Shown: positions 27,016 to 35,557, counted from the stretch's first letter. The stretch: 64,000 bases of DNA from Acrocarpospora catenulata (GCF_018476525.1 NZ_JAHCST010000048.1:1-64000); one strand, 5' to 3'. The notes: generated by a model from the letters alone, not told the origin. Program-made: numbers and translations.

Positions 27016-28833
27016 CTACAGGAACGCGAGAATGTCGCGGTCGCCGCGCTCCCGGAGCCGTGCCAGGACTTCCTCCCTGCCCGCGCCGTCCGGCAGCCCG
27101 ATCCGCGCCCCGATCAGCCGCAGCCCCTCCGCCTCCGAGGCCACCGGCGCGGTGTACCCGATCAGGTGCAGGGCCCGGTTGAGCGCGGGCAGCCCGGGCG
27201 GGCTGGCCGGCAGGAACCGGGTCAGCAGCTCGCCGCCGTCCGACACGGTCAGGAAGACGTGGTCGCCCTCGGCGGCGTTGTACTCGGCCAGCACCGGGCG
27301 GATGGACCCCATGGTCGGCTGGTTGTGCCAGCTGATCACCACCTCGCCGGCGGCGGTGGAGGCGGTCAGCTGCCCGCCGGGGGCCATGCCCAGGTGGGCC
27401 GCGAAGCCGGTCGGCAGCGGGGAGCCCGAGCCGCGCAGGTGCTCGGCGTTGACGTCCACCCGGTGCCACCAGCGCCCGTCCCGGCTGCGGAAACAGCGGC
27501 GGGTCATGGACACGTCCCGGCGCGGCTGGTACTCGCTCTGCTCGGCGCCCGCCACCCGGATCCAGCCCCGCTGGGTGCGCTCGAACCCGGGCCCGCCCGC
27601 GTACGCCCGGACCGAGCTCTCGCTCACCTCGTACTTGGAGGTCAGGCTGGACACGATGGTGTTGACCGAGGCCTCGCCGCCGGCCCGCTGGATCTCCCTG
27701 GCGATCATCTCCCGGATGCCCAGGTACTCCTCGCCGCCCCACCGGGCCAGGCCGTACTTGTTGCGGTCGAGCCGGATGAACCGCTCGTCGGCGGTCAGCT
27801 GGTTGCGGATGCCGACCAGGCTGTAGTCCTCGCCGATCCGGGTCTGGATCTCCTCAGGGGACAGCGGCGTGCCGGCCACCGCCAGCACCGCCTCGGCCTT
27901 GTCGTTGACGCTGCGCGGCCAGGGCACCACGTACCCCTCCAGCACCCGCAGGTGCGGCACCGCGGCCAGCCACCGCTCGGCCACGTCCTCCCGCACGCCC
28001 AGCTGGGAGACCATCTTGATGGCGTCGGACAGCGGCACCGGGCCGTCGGTGAACAGGCCCCGGGTCTTCTCCCGCAGCTCGTCCGCGCCGCCCGCGATCA
28101 GCCAGCCGTCGGTCTGGTCATAGCCGGTCAGCAGGGTGCGGATGAACCGCCAGGCGGGGATGCCCAGGGTGGCCAGCTCGCTGCGGTGCCAGGGCACCGC
28201 GGCGGCCAGGTCCTCGGCGGGGACGGCAGAACCCAGCCGGGTCCGCAGCCAGCCCAGGTGCGCGGTGAGCGGGGCCGCGTCCGCGCCGGCCAGCCAGGCG
28301 TCCACGTGGTCGCGCAGGTCCCGTTCGATCTGCCGGATGCGCTCCCGGGTGACCGAGAAGCGCTGGGCCAGCTCGTCCAGGGTGGCCCGCTGCTCGGCGT
28401 AGAGCCGGTCCCTGGCGATCGCCCGCTGCCGGTCGTCCAGCCGCGCGAAGACCGCGTCCACCAGCTCGGGCAGCGGCCGCTCCGGCGCCACCGGGGCCTG
28501 CTCGCCCGGCTCGGTCTCCAGCAGCTTCTCCAGCAGCCCGGTGAACATGCGGTGCACGCTCTCCCTGCTCCCCGGGGTACGCGCCGACTCCACCGGATCG
28601 GTGAACCTGAGCAGCGGCATGATGTCGCCCAGCGCCAGATGGCCCCAGCACGCGGTGGCCAGATCGGCCAGCCGGGACGCCACCTGTGCCGTGCCCACCG
28701 CGGCGCAGGCCCGGTCGATCGGGAGCGCCTGCCACCACGCGTCGGGGAGACCGGGGTCGCTGGCGATCGGCTCAACCTGGCTGGGCGCTGTCCAGCGCAG
28801 GGGAGGCACGATGTCGCTCAGGCTCAGATTCAT
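27016..28833 (-). CDS. sigma-region-4-like HTH and HARE-HTH-like protein (paralog A of helicase operon)
   Basis: 605 residues. An N-terminal conserved domain (1-115) starts MNLSLSDIVPPLRW. A sigma-70 region-4-like HTH follows (about 122-178; TLDELAQRFSVTRERIRQIE). Then comes a HARE-HTH-like winged helix (about 308-366; AGTPLSPEEIQTRI), a second winged-helix-like segment (about 370-428) and a C-terminal domain (437-605) with TRRCFRSRDGRWW. Third gene of a leftward operon, 48 bp behind the helicase. The gene at 30948 is a paralog sharing both end domains. HARE domains occur in the RNA polymerase delta subunit and in restriction-associated proteins; the role here is unknown. Confidence 0.75.
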   Translation of the reverse strand: MNLSLSDIVPPLRWTAPSQVEPIASDPGLPDAWWQALPIDRACAAVGTAQVASRLADLATACWGHLALGDIMPLLRFTDPVESARTPGSRESVHRMFTGLLEKLLETEPGEQAPVAPERPLPELVDAVFARLDDRQRAIARDRLYAEQRATLDELAQRFSVTRERIRQIERDLRDHVDAWLAGADAAPLTAHLGWLRTRLGSAVPAEDLAAAVPWHRSELATLGIPAWRFIRTLLTGYDQTDGWLIAGGADELREKTRGLFTDGPVPLSDAIKMVSQLGVREDVAERWLAAVPHLRVLEGYVVPWPRSVNDKAEAVLAVAGTPLSPEEIQTRIGEDYSLVGIRNQLTADERFIRLDRNKYGLARWGGEEYLGIREMIAREIQRAGGEASVNTIVSSLTSKYEVSESSVRAYAGGPGFERTQRGWIRVAGAEQSEYQPRRDVSMTRRCFRSRDGRWWHRVDVNAEHLRGSGSPLPTGFAAHLGMAPGGQLTASTAAGEVVISWHNQPTMGSIRPVLAEYNAAEGDHVFLTVSDGGELLTRFLPASPPGLPALNRALHLIGYTAPVASEAEGLRLIGARIGLPDGAGREEVLARLRERGDRDILAFL

Positions 28834-28881
28834 GCAGGTCCAACCGGCAAGGGGAATATATCCGCAGTTCAGATTAGGGGA

Positions 28882-30936
28882 TCAGGTGGGCAGGAAGGGA
28901 CTCGCCCGGCCGGAGTAGGACACGTACAACAACTCGTTCGCGCGCGTGCAGGCCACATAGAGCAGCCCCCGTTCTCGTTGCAGGTCGTGGGCCCGCGCGG
29001 TCGGATCCTCGGTGGCGGGCGTCAGGGCTTCAGGCGAGGGGACAATCCCATCCGCAACGCCTATCACGGCCACCCGCCGGAACTCCAGACCCTTCATGCC
29101 ATGGAGTGCCGTCACCTTCACCTCGATGCCCGCCGCGCGCAGCGCCGCCCGCGCGGTCCTGACCAGTTCCACGGTCCTGGCCGTCACCGCGACCTCGTTC
29201 GGCGGCACCCCGTCGGCCAGCCACTCGCTCACGTGCGCCACCAGACCGGTGAGCTCCGCTTCGGGGCTGACGTACTCGCGGACCATCGGCCGGGTGCCGT
29301 GCTGGAGCGAGCGGTAGCCGTACATCTCGGATATGCCGTCCACCAGGCCGTCCACCGGACCGCCGCCGCGCAGCCGCACGCCGAAGGAGAGGATCTCGTG
29401 CGGCAGCCGGTAGGAGATCTTCAGGTGGAACCGCCGGATCGGGATGCCCATCCCGGCCAGCGAGGCCCGGTTGCCGAACATCCGCTGGTGCGGGTCGCCC
29501 ACCACGAACAGGTCGTTGGGCCCCGGCGGCACCGCCGCCCGCAGCAGCCGCCACTGCGCCGGGTGCAGGTCCTGCGCCTCGTCCACCACGATGTGCCGGT
29601 ACGGCTCCCGCCCCGGCGCCTGGTCCCCCAGCATGTCCCCGGTGGACTGCCCGAGCAGGTCGGCGGCCTCGCTCACCAGCTGGAGCAGGGTACGCCGCCC
29701 GGACTGCCGGAGCCGGCCCACGGCGTGCTCGACCGCGTGCCAGACATTGGTCCTGATCTCCGGAGACAGGTCCACCCCCCGGCCGGGCCGCTCGGCCGCC
29801 AGGTACTCCTCCAGTGTGCGCAGGTTCTGGGAGAGGATCACCTGCTCCCACTCGCGGAGCAGGAAGGCCGCCCCGAACCTGCTCCCGGCCGCCTCGTGCC
29901 AGAACTTGGCCACATCCCCGACCAGAGTCGGCGAGCGGCCCTCGTGCTCGGCCACGATCCGGTGGGCCAGCCGGTCCACGTTGGTGACCTCGACCCGCTT
30001 CCTGATCACCTCATCATCGATGATCATGTCCAGCTTGGCCGCCAGCTCGTTGGCGAGCACCTGGGAGAAGGTGGCCAGCAGGATCGGGCCGGTACCCGCC
30101 CTGGCCAGGAAGGCCGCCCGGTGCAGGACGATGATCGTCTTCCCGGTCCCGGCGCCACCGGTGATCAGCGCGGGCTGCTCGTAGGTCTCCCAGTGCGAGT
30201 AGGTGTGCTGCGGCGGATAGAGGAAGGTGCACCAGTCGGGCACGGTCAGGATGCGGTCCAGCTCGACCCGGTCCGCCGCGAAGGCCGCCTTGCTGGGGGT
30301 GCGCACCAGCGCGGTGAGCAGGTCGTCCTCGTCGATGGTCTCGGCCAGCATGCACCGGCATCCGTCCAGCTCCCGCCACGCCTCCGCCAGCGAGCCGCCC
30401 TGGGCCAGGCAGGCCAGCGGCGCGTACTGGCTCTCCGGCAGCAGCGGCTCCACCGCGGCCAGGTGCGCGTCGGTGGACATCAGCCGCAGCAGCGGCAGCA
30501 GCCGTTGGTCGATGCCCAGGTTGAGCAGGTCGGTGTCGCAGATGTGGCTGTACAGGCGGCGGGTGGACCCGGCCGAGGAGCGGCGCAGCGCGGGTTCCAC
30601 CCGGTCCAGCGCCTCGGCGTCCCAGACCTCGATCACCCCGATCGCCGAGTTCACCGTGAACAGGTGGCGCTGGGCGTAGTTCCACGCCTCGGCGTCCGGC
30701 AGGATCGCGACCAGCCAGTAGACGTCCCGCTGGCGGACCACCACCCCCCGGTACCGGTCGCTCAGCCGGAGTGTGGCCACCCGGGGGTCCCGGGCGTTGC
30801 GCACCCGCTCCGGGGTCGGCCCGGCGGGGGAGTTGTGCAGGAAACGGCGGACGGCGACCGCGGCGTCCCGGCGCACTGGCCGGGCCAAGGCGCTGAGCTC
30901 CTTGGTGAAGTCCAGAGAGACCGCGAGTCGTGGCAT
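28882..30936 (-). CDS. UvrD-like superfamily 1 helicase with N-terminal RelE/ParE-like domain
   Basis: 684 residues. Residues 5-95 resemble a RelE/ParE toxin fold (FTKELSALARPVRRD, LSDRYRGVVV, WLVAILPDAEAWNYA). The SF1 helicase core follows: motif I GGAGTGKT (about 260), motif II VVDEAQD (about 450), motif III GDPHQRMF, SYRLPHE, motif V HGMKGLEF and motif VI LLYVACTRA. The ATPase motifs are intact. No nuclease motif was recognised. It lies between two paralogous DNA-binding-like proteins, 11 bp after the first. The fused toxin-like domain may bind RNA or the ribosome, or serve as a protein-interaction module; this is inference. Confidence 0.82.
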   Translation of the reverse strand: MPRLAVSLDFTKELSALARPVRRDAAVAVRRFLHNSPAGPTPERVRNARDPRVATLRLSDRYRGVVVRQRDVYWLVAILPDAEAWNYAQRHLFTVNSAIGVIEVWDAEALDRVEPALRRSSAGSTRRLYSHICDTDLLNLGIDQRLLPLLRLMSTDAHLAAVEPLLPESQYAPLACLAQGGSLAEAWRELDGCRCMLAETIDEDDLLTALVRTPSKAAFAADRVELDRILTVPDWCTFLYPPQHTYSHWETYEQPALITGGAGTGKTIIVLHRAAFLARAGTGPILLATFSQVLANELAAKLDMIIDDEVIRKRVEVTNVDRLAHRIVAEHEGRSPTLVGDVAKFWHEAAGSRFGAAFLLREWEQVILSQNLRTLEEYLAAERPGRGVDLSPEIRTNVWHAVEHAVGRLRQSGRRTLLQLVSEAADLLGQSTGDMLGDQAPGREPYRHIVVDEAQDLHPAQWRLLRAAVPPGPNDLFVVGDPHQRMFGNRASLAGMGIPIRRFHLKISYRLPHEILSFGVRLRGGGPVDGLVDGISEMYGYRSLQHGTRPMVREYVSPEAELTGLVAHVSEWLADGVPPNEVAVTARTVELVRTARAALRAAGIEVKVTALHGMKGLEFRRVAVIGVADGIVPSPEALTPATEDPTARAHDLQRERGLLYVACTRANELLYVSYSGRASPFLPT

Positions 30937-30947
30937 GGGTCCCGTCG

Positions 30948-32795
30948 CTATCCGAGCAGGGACAGCAGATCGCGGTCCCCGCGCTCCTGGAGTCGGGACA
31001 GGAGATCGGCGGTGCCGACCGGGCCGGTCAGGCCGATCCGGGTGGCGATCACCTTGGTGGCCTGGTCCGGCGTGCCGCCGGGGGCGGTGTAGCCGACCAG
31101 GCGCAGCGCCCGCGAGGTGCTGTCACCGCCGGAGGCCGCGGGCAGGTGGCGCACCCGCAGCATGCCCTCCTCGGAGAGGGTGAGGAAGATGTGCCCGCCC
31201 TCCTTGGCGGCCACCTCGGTCAGGATGCGTTGCAGGGACCCCAGCGCCGGGCGCGCCTCCCAGCTCATCTCCACGTCCCCGGCGGCGCTCTTCACGGTAC
31301 GGCTGCCGCCCTGGGCCAGCCCGAGGTAGGCGGCGAAGCCGCTGGGCAGCGGGACCTCGCCTCCGGTGAGGTACTCGGCGGTGACGTCCACCCGGAGCCA
31401 CCACCGGCCGTCGGGCTGCCGGAAACACCGGCGGGTGAGCGCGACGTCCTTGAACCCCGGGTCCTTCGGCTTCACCTCGCCACTGAGCACCGTCTCCGGC
31501 TGGGGTTCCGGCTTCCGCTCCGGCTGGGGTTCGGGTTGTTCTTCCGGCTTCGGTTCCGACTTAGGTTCCGGCTTCGGCTCCGGCTTCGGCTCCGGTTTGG
31601 GTTCCGGTTTGGGCGCGGGGGCGGCGGGCGGGGGCTGGGATGCTGGGGGCCGGGTCTGCCGGGGTTGCGGGCGGGGTTTCGGCTTCGACTTGGGCTGGGC
31701 GCCGTTGCTGCCGCTCTGGATGCGCAACTGGGGCACGTTCTCCAGCCACTCCTTGGCCACCTCGGGATGGATACCCAGACTGGAGACCAGCTCCAGGGCC
31801 CGGCTCACCGTGGGCGGCCGGTCCGCATTCATGATCAGCCCGACGGTCTTCTCGTGCAACTCCGCCAGGTCCCCGGCGACCAGCCACTCCCCGGACACCT
31901 CGTACCCGGGCAGCGCGGCCAGCACGAACTGCCAGGCCGGCACGTCCAGCGAGCGGAGCTCCTCCTCGTGCCACTCGGCCGCCCCGATCAGCCGGGTCTT
32001 CGGCGCGGCCACCCCGAGCTGCACCACCATCTGGTCCACATGCTCGCGGAACGGCGCCGACTCCGGACTGGCCAGCCACTCCGCCAGCCGGGCCCGCAGC
32101 GCCTTCTCCATCGCCTCGATCAGCCCGGCGGGCACGGCCAGCAGCCGGGCCAGCTCCTCCACCGGGGTCGGCGTGTCGGTGAAGACCCGGTTCTGCGCCA
32201 CCATCCAGGTCTGGTCGTCCAGCGCGGCGAACACGTTGTCCAGCAGCAGGGGCAGCTCGGCCCCGGAGAACCCGGCCCGGGGGGCGGGGACGGCCACCGC
32301 CGGGGGCTCCACCCGGATCGGTTCCCAGGGCTTGAGGGCCAGCGGGCCCTGCGCGGCGGCCGGTCGGGGCGCGGCGGCGGTGCGCGGCGCGGCCGCCGGG
32401 GTTGCGCCGAGGCGGTGGAACACGGCGGCGAACAGCGCGGTCAGCACCGGGCGGACCTTCACGAACGGCTGGTCGCCCAGCTCCCGCCCGGTCAGCGCGA
32501 GCAGCCCGGTCCAGGACCCGGCCCGGTCCAGCGCGATCGCCACCTGGGGGTCGTCGGCCTCGTCGGGGTCCAGCACGTGCAACGCGGGCAGCACATCCCC
32601 GATGGCCGCCGCCGGCCACAGGTCCAGGGCCAGCTCGGTCAGCATCTCGGCCAGCTTGTCGGGGCCGGTCGTGGCCAGCACCCGGGCCATCGGCAGGCTG
32701 CGCCACCAGGCGTCCGGCAGGTCCGCGGGAACGGGGACGTTGGCAGCGTCACTCCAGCGCAGCGGTGGCACAAGGTCACTCAGGCTAAAGTTCAT
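30948..32795 (-). CDS. paralog B of the HTH/HARE protein, with decayed HTH and Pro/Glu/Lys linker
   Basis: 615 residues. It shares the N-terminal domain (MNFSLSDLVPPLRW) and C-terminal domain (about 449-615, TRRCFRQPDGRWW) with the protein at 27016. The HTH region aligns (about 183-240) but key residues are replaced: VPAGLIEAMEK stands for VTRERIRQIER. The HARE region is absent; residues 366-446 are a PKPEPKPEP-type linker. First gene of the operon. I chose the ATG at 32795 since it matches the paralog's start and has GGGGA upstream; a GTG at 32810 is possible. A palindrome lies at 32821. Confidence 0.75.
   Translation of the reverse strand: MNFSLSDLVPPLRWSDAANVPVPADLPDAWWRSLPMARVLATTGPDKLAEMLTELALDLWPAAAIGDVLPALHVLDPDEADDPQVAIALDRAGSWTGLLALTGRELGDQPFVKVRPVLTALFAAVFHRLGATPAAAPRTAAAPRPAAAQGPLALKPWEPIRVEPPAVAVPAPRAGFSGAELPLLLDNVFAALDDQTWMVAQNRVFTDTPTPVEELARLLAVPAGLIEAMEKALRARLAEWLASPESAPFREHVDQMVVQLGVAAPKTRLIGAAEWHEEELRSLDVPAWQFVLAALPGYEVSGEWLVAGDLAELHEKTVGLIMNADRPPTVSRALELVSSLGIHPEVAKEWLENVPQLRIQSGSNGAQPKSKPKPRPQPRQTRPPASQPPPAAPAPKPEPKPEPKPEPKPEPKSEPKPEEQPEPQPERKPEPQPETVLSGEVKPKDPGFKDVALTRRCFRQPDGRWWLRVDVTAEYLTGGEVPLPSGFAAYLGLAQGGSRTVKSAAGDVEMSWEARPALGSLQRILTEVAAKEGGHIFLTLSEEGMLRVRHLPAASGGDSTSRALRLVGYTAPGGTPDQATKVIATRIGLTGPVGTADLLSRLQERGDRDLLSLLG
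31458..31700 (-). repeat. low-complexity Pro-Glu-Lys-coding tract
   Basis: Short imperfect repeats of a GGTTCCGGCTTC-like unit encode about 80 residues of alternating Pro with Lys or Glu. The tract replaces the winged-helix region found in the paralog and probably forms a stiff extended linker, as PKPEP tracts do in TonB-type proteins. Confidence 0.85.
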
Positions 32796-32820
32796 CGCCA
32801 TCCCCATCACGTACGTAAGA

Positions 32821-32836
32821 CCAGACCATAGTCTGG
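32821..32836. promoter_or_regulatory. palindrome upstream of the helicase operon
   Basis: CCAGAC-CATA-GTCTGG is a perfect 6-bp inverted repeat with a 4-base centre. It lies 25 bp upstream of the first ATG and next to an ACGTACGT palindrome. The position suits a repressor operator, possibly for one of the operon's own HTH proteins. Confidence 0.45.
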
Positions 32837-32944
32837 CAAATCCCTCGCCGCGGCGGGAGTTTCCTCAGTGACGTCCAGAACCAGCGCCGAGCCGCGCGCG
32901 TGTGACCGAACCCGTGCGTCAACCCCGTATCCGGGTAATCACGG

Positions 32945-33697
32945 TCAACTGCGTTCCGCGGCGAAGCGCAGGCGCACGTAGTCGGCCATCCAGCCGGACT
33001 CCCGGCGCAACGCGGGGGCCGCGAGTTCGTTGACCCGGCGGAGCAGGGGCTCCACCGTCCCCACCGGCACACCGTCCAGCAGCGAGTGGGCGAACATGCG
33101 CACCCAGTCGGCGGCGCCGTTCGGGCACTCGTCCAGCGGGGTGGGCCGATCGAAGTATTCCACCAATCGCACCGTGAAACCGGCCCGCTCCAGCCGTACC
33201 GCGTACTCGGCGGGGCTGGGAAAGTACCACGGGAGCTCGGGCTCGCGCAGGCCGTACTCGCGCCAGGCGGTGAGCATGGCGGAGGTGAGCGCGGCGCAGT
33301 TGCCGGCTCCGCCCAGCTCACCGACGAACCGGCCGCCCGGACGGAGCGCCATCCGGACACAGTCCAGCACCGCGTCCGGGTCGCGGCTCATCCAGTGCAG
33401 CGCGGCGTTGGAGAAGACCGCGTCGTACGGCTGCGCGACGGTGAAGTCGGCCCCGTCCCCGACGGTGAAGTCCAGCCCGGGGAACTGGGCCAGGGCGGTC
33501 TCGATCATCGAATGGGATCCGTCGATGCCGAGCACCCGGGCGCCGCGGGACGCGATCTCGGCGGTCAGCACGCCGGTGCCGCACCCCAGGTCGAGCACGC
33601 GCTCGCCCGGCTGCGGATCCAGCAGCTCAACCAGTGGCGCACCCTGCGCGGAGACGTAGCCGAAAGAGCTGTCGTACGCGCGAGCGTTCCACCTCAT
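32945..33697 (-). CDS. class I SAM-dependent methyltransferase (trans-aconitate methyltransferase-like)
   Basis: About 250 residues. SAM motif I is VLDLGCGTGVLT, post-I acidic residue LGIDGSHSM, then DAVFSNAALHWM and LRPGGRFV. The N-terminus WNARAYDSSFGYVS is typical of the Tam-like group, which methylates small carboxylic acids; the true substrate is unknown. I place the start at the ATG at 33697 by family similarity; a GTG at 33739 would add 14 residues, and neither has a clear Shine-Dalgarno. Confidence 0.85.
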   Translation of the reverse strand: MRWNARAYDSSFGYVSAQGAPLVELLDPQPGERVLDLGCGTGVLTAEIASRGARVLGIDGSHSMIETALAQFPGLDFTVGDGADFTVAQPYDAVFSNAALHWMSRDPDAVLDCVRMALRPGGRFVGELGGAGNCAALTSAMLTAWREYGLREPELPWYFPSPAEYAVRLERAGFTVRLVEYFDRPTPLDECPNGAADWVRMFAHSLLDGVPVGTVEPLLRRVNELAAPALRRESGWMADYVRLRFAAERS

Positions 33698-33779
33698 GAG
33701 ACTAGGGGTGTCATATCGCAAGATCGGCTCACATTCCACGGTTAGGCATACTGTACGGCCTTCGTGGAATGCGTGTTCG

Positions 33780-34856
33780 TTAACCGATCTGCTGTGCCCA
33801 ATGTTGCTTGAGGTACGTCTTCGCGGCGTCCTGCTGGGGAATGGTGAGCGTCACCGGGGTTCCGGACACTTTGGGCAGCTTGGCGGCGGCCTCCTTGTCC
33901 AGCGTGTTCCGCATCTCCATGGCCTCCATCCGGACCGGCCGGGCGAACCCCTTCAGGAACAGGTTCTGGCCCTCGTCGGAGAAGAGGAACTCCTGCCAGA
34001 GCCGGGCCGCCGCCGGATGCGGCGCCTGCGCGTTGATGGCCTGCGCGTAGTGCGAGGCCAGCACCGCGTTCTGCGGCACGGTCACCTTCCAGTCCGGCCG
34101 CCCCTGCTCGGCCGCGGCGGCGCCCCTGGCCAGGTTGAGGTAGTCCCAGTCCAGCACGGCGGTGGCCTGCTCCGGCGAGGAGACCAGCGCGCCGGCCTTC
34201 TTCAGGTCGGTGAAGTACTTCAGGCCGCGCTCGGGGTCGGCCTTCCCGCCCGCCAGCGAGGCCGCCATCACCCCGCTGAACCCGGAGGCGGTCTTGGTGG
34301 GGTCGCCGGGCAGGGCCACCGTGTTGCCCGGCTTGATGAGCTCGGCGAAGGTGCGCGGAGCGGCCATGCGGCGCGGGTCGTACCCGATGGACATGTAGCC
34401 GCCGTACCCGGCGTACCAGGTGCCGGACGGGTCCTTCAGGTCGTCGGGGATGTCCTGCCAGCCCGTCACCTTGTACGGGGCGAACTTGTCGGCGTTGGCG
34501 ACCGCCACGTCCAGGCTCAGGTCGTACACGTCCGGGGCCTGGCCGCCGGCGCCCTGGAGTTGCTGCTGGCTGCTCGCCATGTCGGGGCTGATGGCGTTGA
34601 TCTTGATGTCGTACTTGTCGGCGAACCTGTCCATGATCTCGCCGAAGTTCACCCAGGTCCGGGGCAGCCCGATCACGGTCAGCGTGCCTTCGTTCCTGGC
34701 CGCCTCGGCCAGCCGGTCCAGCGTGCCGAAGCCCTGCTGGAGGCCGGCCGCCTTCGGATTGACCGGTGGCAGCTTCTTGTCATCCACCGGTGGCGTGGAA
34801 CAGGCGGCCGAGGCCACCGCGAGCAGGGCGAACAGTCCGAGAACACGTGTGGTCAC
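33780..34856 (-). CDS. substrate-binding lipoprotein of an ABC importer
   Basis: 358 residues. The lipoprotein signal ends LAVASAAC, giving a lipid-anchored Cys near residue 19. The mature protein has the periplasmic-binding fold of the iron(III)/polyamine/thiamine group: LTVIGLPRTW, AGYGGYMSIGYDPR, FLFSDEGQNLFLKGFARPVR. It should bind a small ligand outside the membrane for an importer. No permease or ATPase gene is beside it, so it either uses components encoded elsewhere or has lost them. Confidence 0.85.
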   Translation of the reverse strand: MTTRVLGLFALLAVASAACSTPPVDDKKLPPVNPKAAGLQQGFGTLDRLAEAARNEGTLTVIGLPRTWVNFGEIMDRFADKYDIKINAISPDMASSQQQLQGAGGQAPDVYDLSLDVAVANADKFAPYKVTGWQDIPDDLKDPSGTWYAGYGGYMSIGYDPRRMAAPRTFAELIKPGNTVALPGDPTKTASGFSGVMAASLAGGKADPERGLKYFTDLKKAGALVSSPEQATAVLDWDYLNLARGAAAAEQGRPDWKVTVPQNAVLASHYAQAINAQAPHPAAARLWQEFLFSDEGQNLFLKGFARPVRMEAMEMRNTLDKEAAAKLPKVSGTPVTLTIPQQDAAKTYLKQHWAQQIG

Positions 34857-34904
34857 CCTTTGAATACTTGGCGCGAGGTTGCCCCAGGTCGAGCGGACAC
34901 GCCG

Positions 34905-35111
34905 TCAGCCGGGCACGACCTTTGCCGCCACCATGACGTGCTCGGAGAACTCCACCAGCGTGCCGTCCCGCCTGCGCACCGCCAGCACGCCGCCGGACCA
35001 GGATTCCAGCACGCCCACGACATCGCGGAAGCCCTCTGGACAACGGCGTCGCACCGACACCCGCCGCCCCACGTCTTCCGCTGAGATGCTCACCACGAGA
35101 TGGAAGGCCAT
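34905..35111 (-). CDS. small stand-alone protein matching the N-terminal domain of ferredoxin-linked GNAT proteins
   Basis: 68 residues: [14 protein letters not shown]..., [25 protein letters not shown] and VVAAKVVPG. In Streptomyces and relatives a similar beta-rich domain begins a longer GNAT acetyltransferase divergent from the ferredoxin gene. Here a stop codon ends the protein right after the domain and no acetyltransferase part follows. ATG at 35111 with AGGAGGG upstream; a GTG at 35138 would add nine residues. Probably a genuine short protein, but possibly a remnant. Confidence 0.6.
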   Translation of the reverse strand: MAFHLVVSISAEDVGRRVSVRRRCPEGFRDVVGVLESWSGGVLAVRRRDGTLVEFSEHVMVAAKVVPG

Positions 35112-35207
35112 CCTTTGGCCCCCTCCTGTTTCAGCCACCAGGCAGGCAACGCAATACTAGGCGTTAGCAACCGCGGCCGTGTTCGTGCCGGAAAGAAGGA
35201 GCCCGAG

Positions 35208-35534
35208 GTGACCTACGTCATCGCGCAGCCTTGCGTGGATGTCCTGGACAAGGCGTGCATCGAGGAGTGCCCCGTCGACTGCATCTACGAGGGCAACCGC
35301 ATGCTCTACATTCACCCCGACGAGTGTGTGGACTGCGGGGCGTGCGAGCCGGTCTGCCCGGTTGAGGCAATCTTCTACGAGGATGACCTGCCTGAGCAGT
35401 GGAAGGACTTCTACCGCGCCAACGTGGACTTCTTCGAGGACCTGGGCTCGCCCGGGGGTGCCTCCAAGGTGGGCAAGATCGAGAAGGACCATGAAATCGT
35501 GGCAGCGCTGCCGCCGCAGGCCGAAGGCCACTGA
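35208..35534 (+). CDS. fdxA: 7Fe ferredoxin (FdxA/FdxC type)
   Basis: 108 residues. Cluster ligands are in [17 protein letters not shown] and [12 protein letters not shown], the pattern of [3Fe-4S][4Fe-4S] ferredoxins; the C-terminal extension is typical of the actinobacterial protein. It is a soluble electron carrier. GTG start with AAGGAG seven bases upstream. The order ferredoxin then dapC is conserved in actinobacteria. Confidence 0.93.
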   Translation: MTYVIAQPCVDVLDKACIEECPVDCIYEGNRMLYIHPDECVDCGACEPVCPVEAIFYEDDLPEQWKDFYRANVDFFEDLGSPGGASKVGKIEKDHEIVAALPPQAEGH

Positions 35535-35557
35535 CCGAGCATTAAAACCGGCGGTCG

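Noticed and set aside
26980-31092. 1370-codon rightward open frame across the GH25-helicase region
   Set aside because: Shadow of the three leftward genes; composition is typical of reverse-frame translation (GQ, HR, GP rich) and contains no recognisable domain.
27016-32795. Toxin-antitoxin module because of the RelE-like domain
   Set aside because: The domain is fused to a large helicase and no small antitoxin gene is adjacent.
30930-32831. Rightward open frames opposite paralog B, including an apparent Gly/Phe/Arg repeat protein
   Set aside because: The repeats are only the reverse reading of the Pro-Glu-Lys linker tract; the leftward frame has homology to its paralog.
27016-34856. Genomic island or prophage
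   Set aside because: No integrase, transposase, tRNA, direct repeats or base-composition shift at the borders; codon use matches the neighbours.
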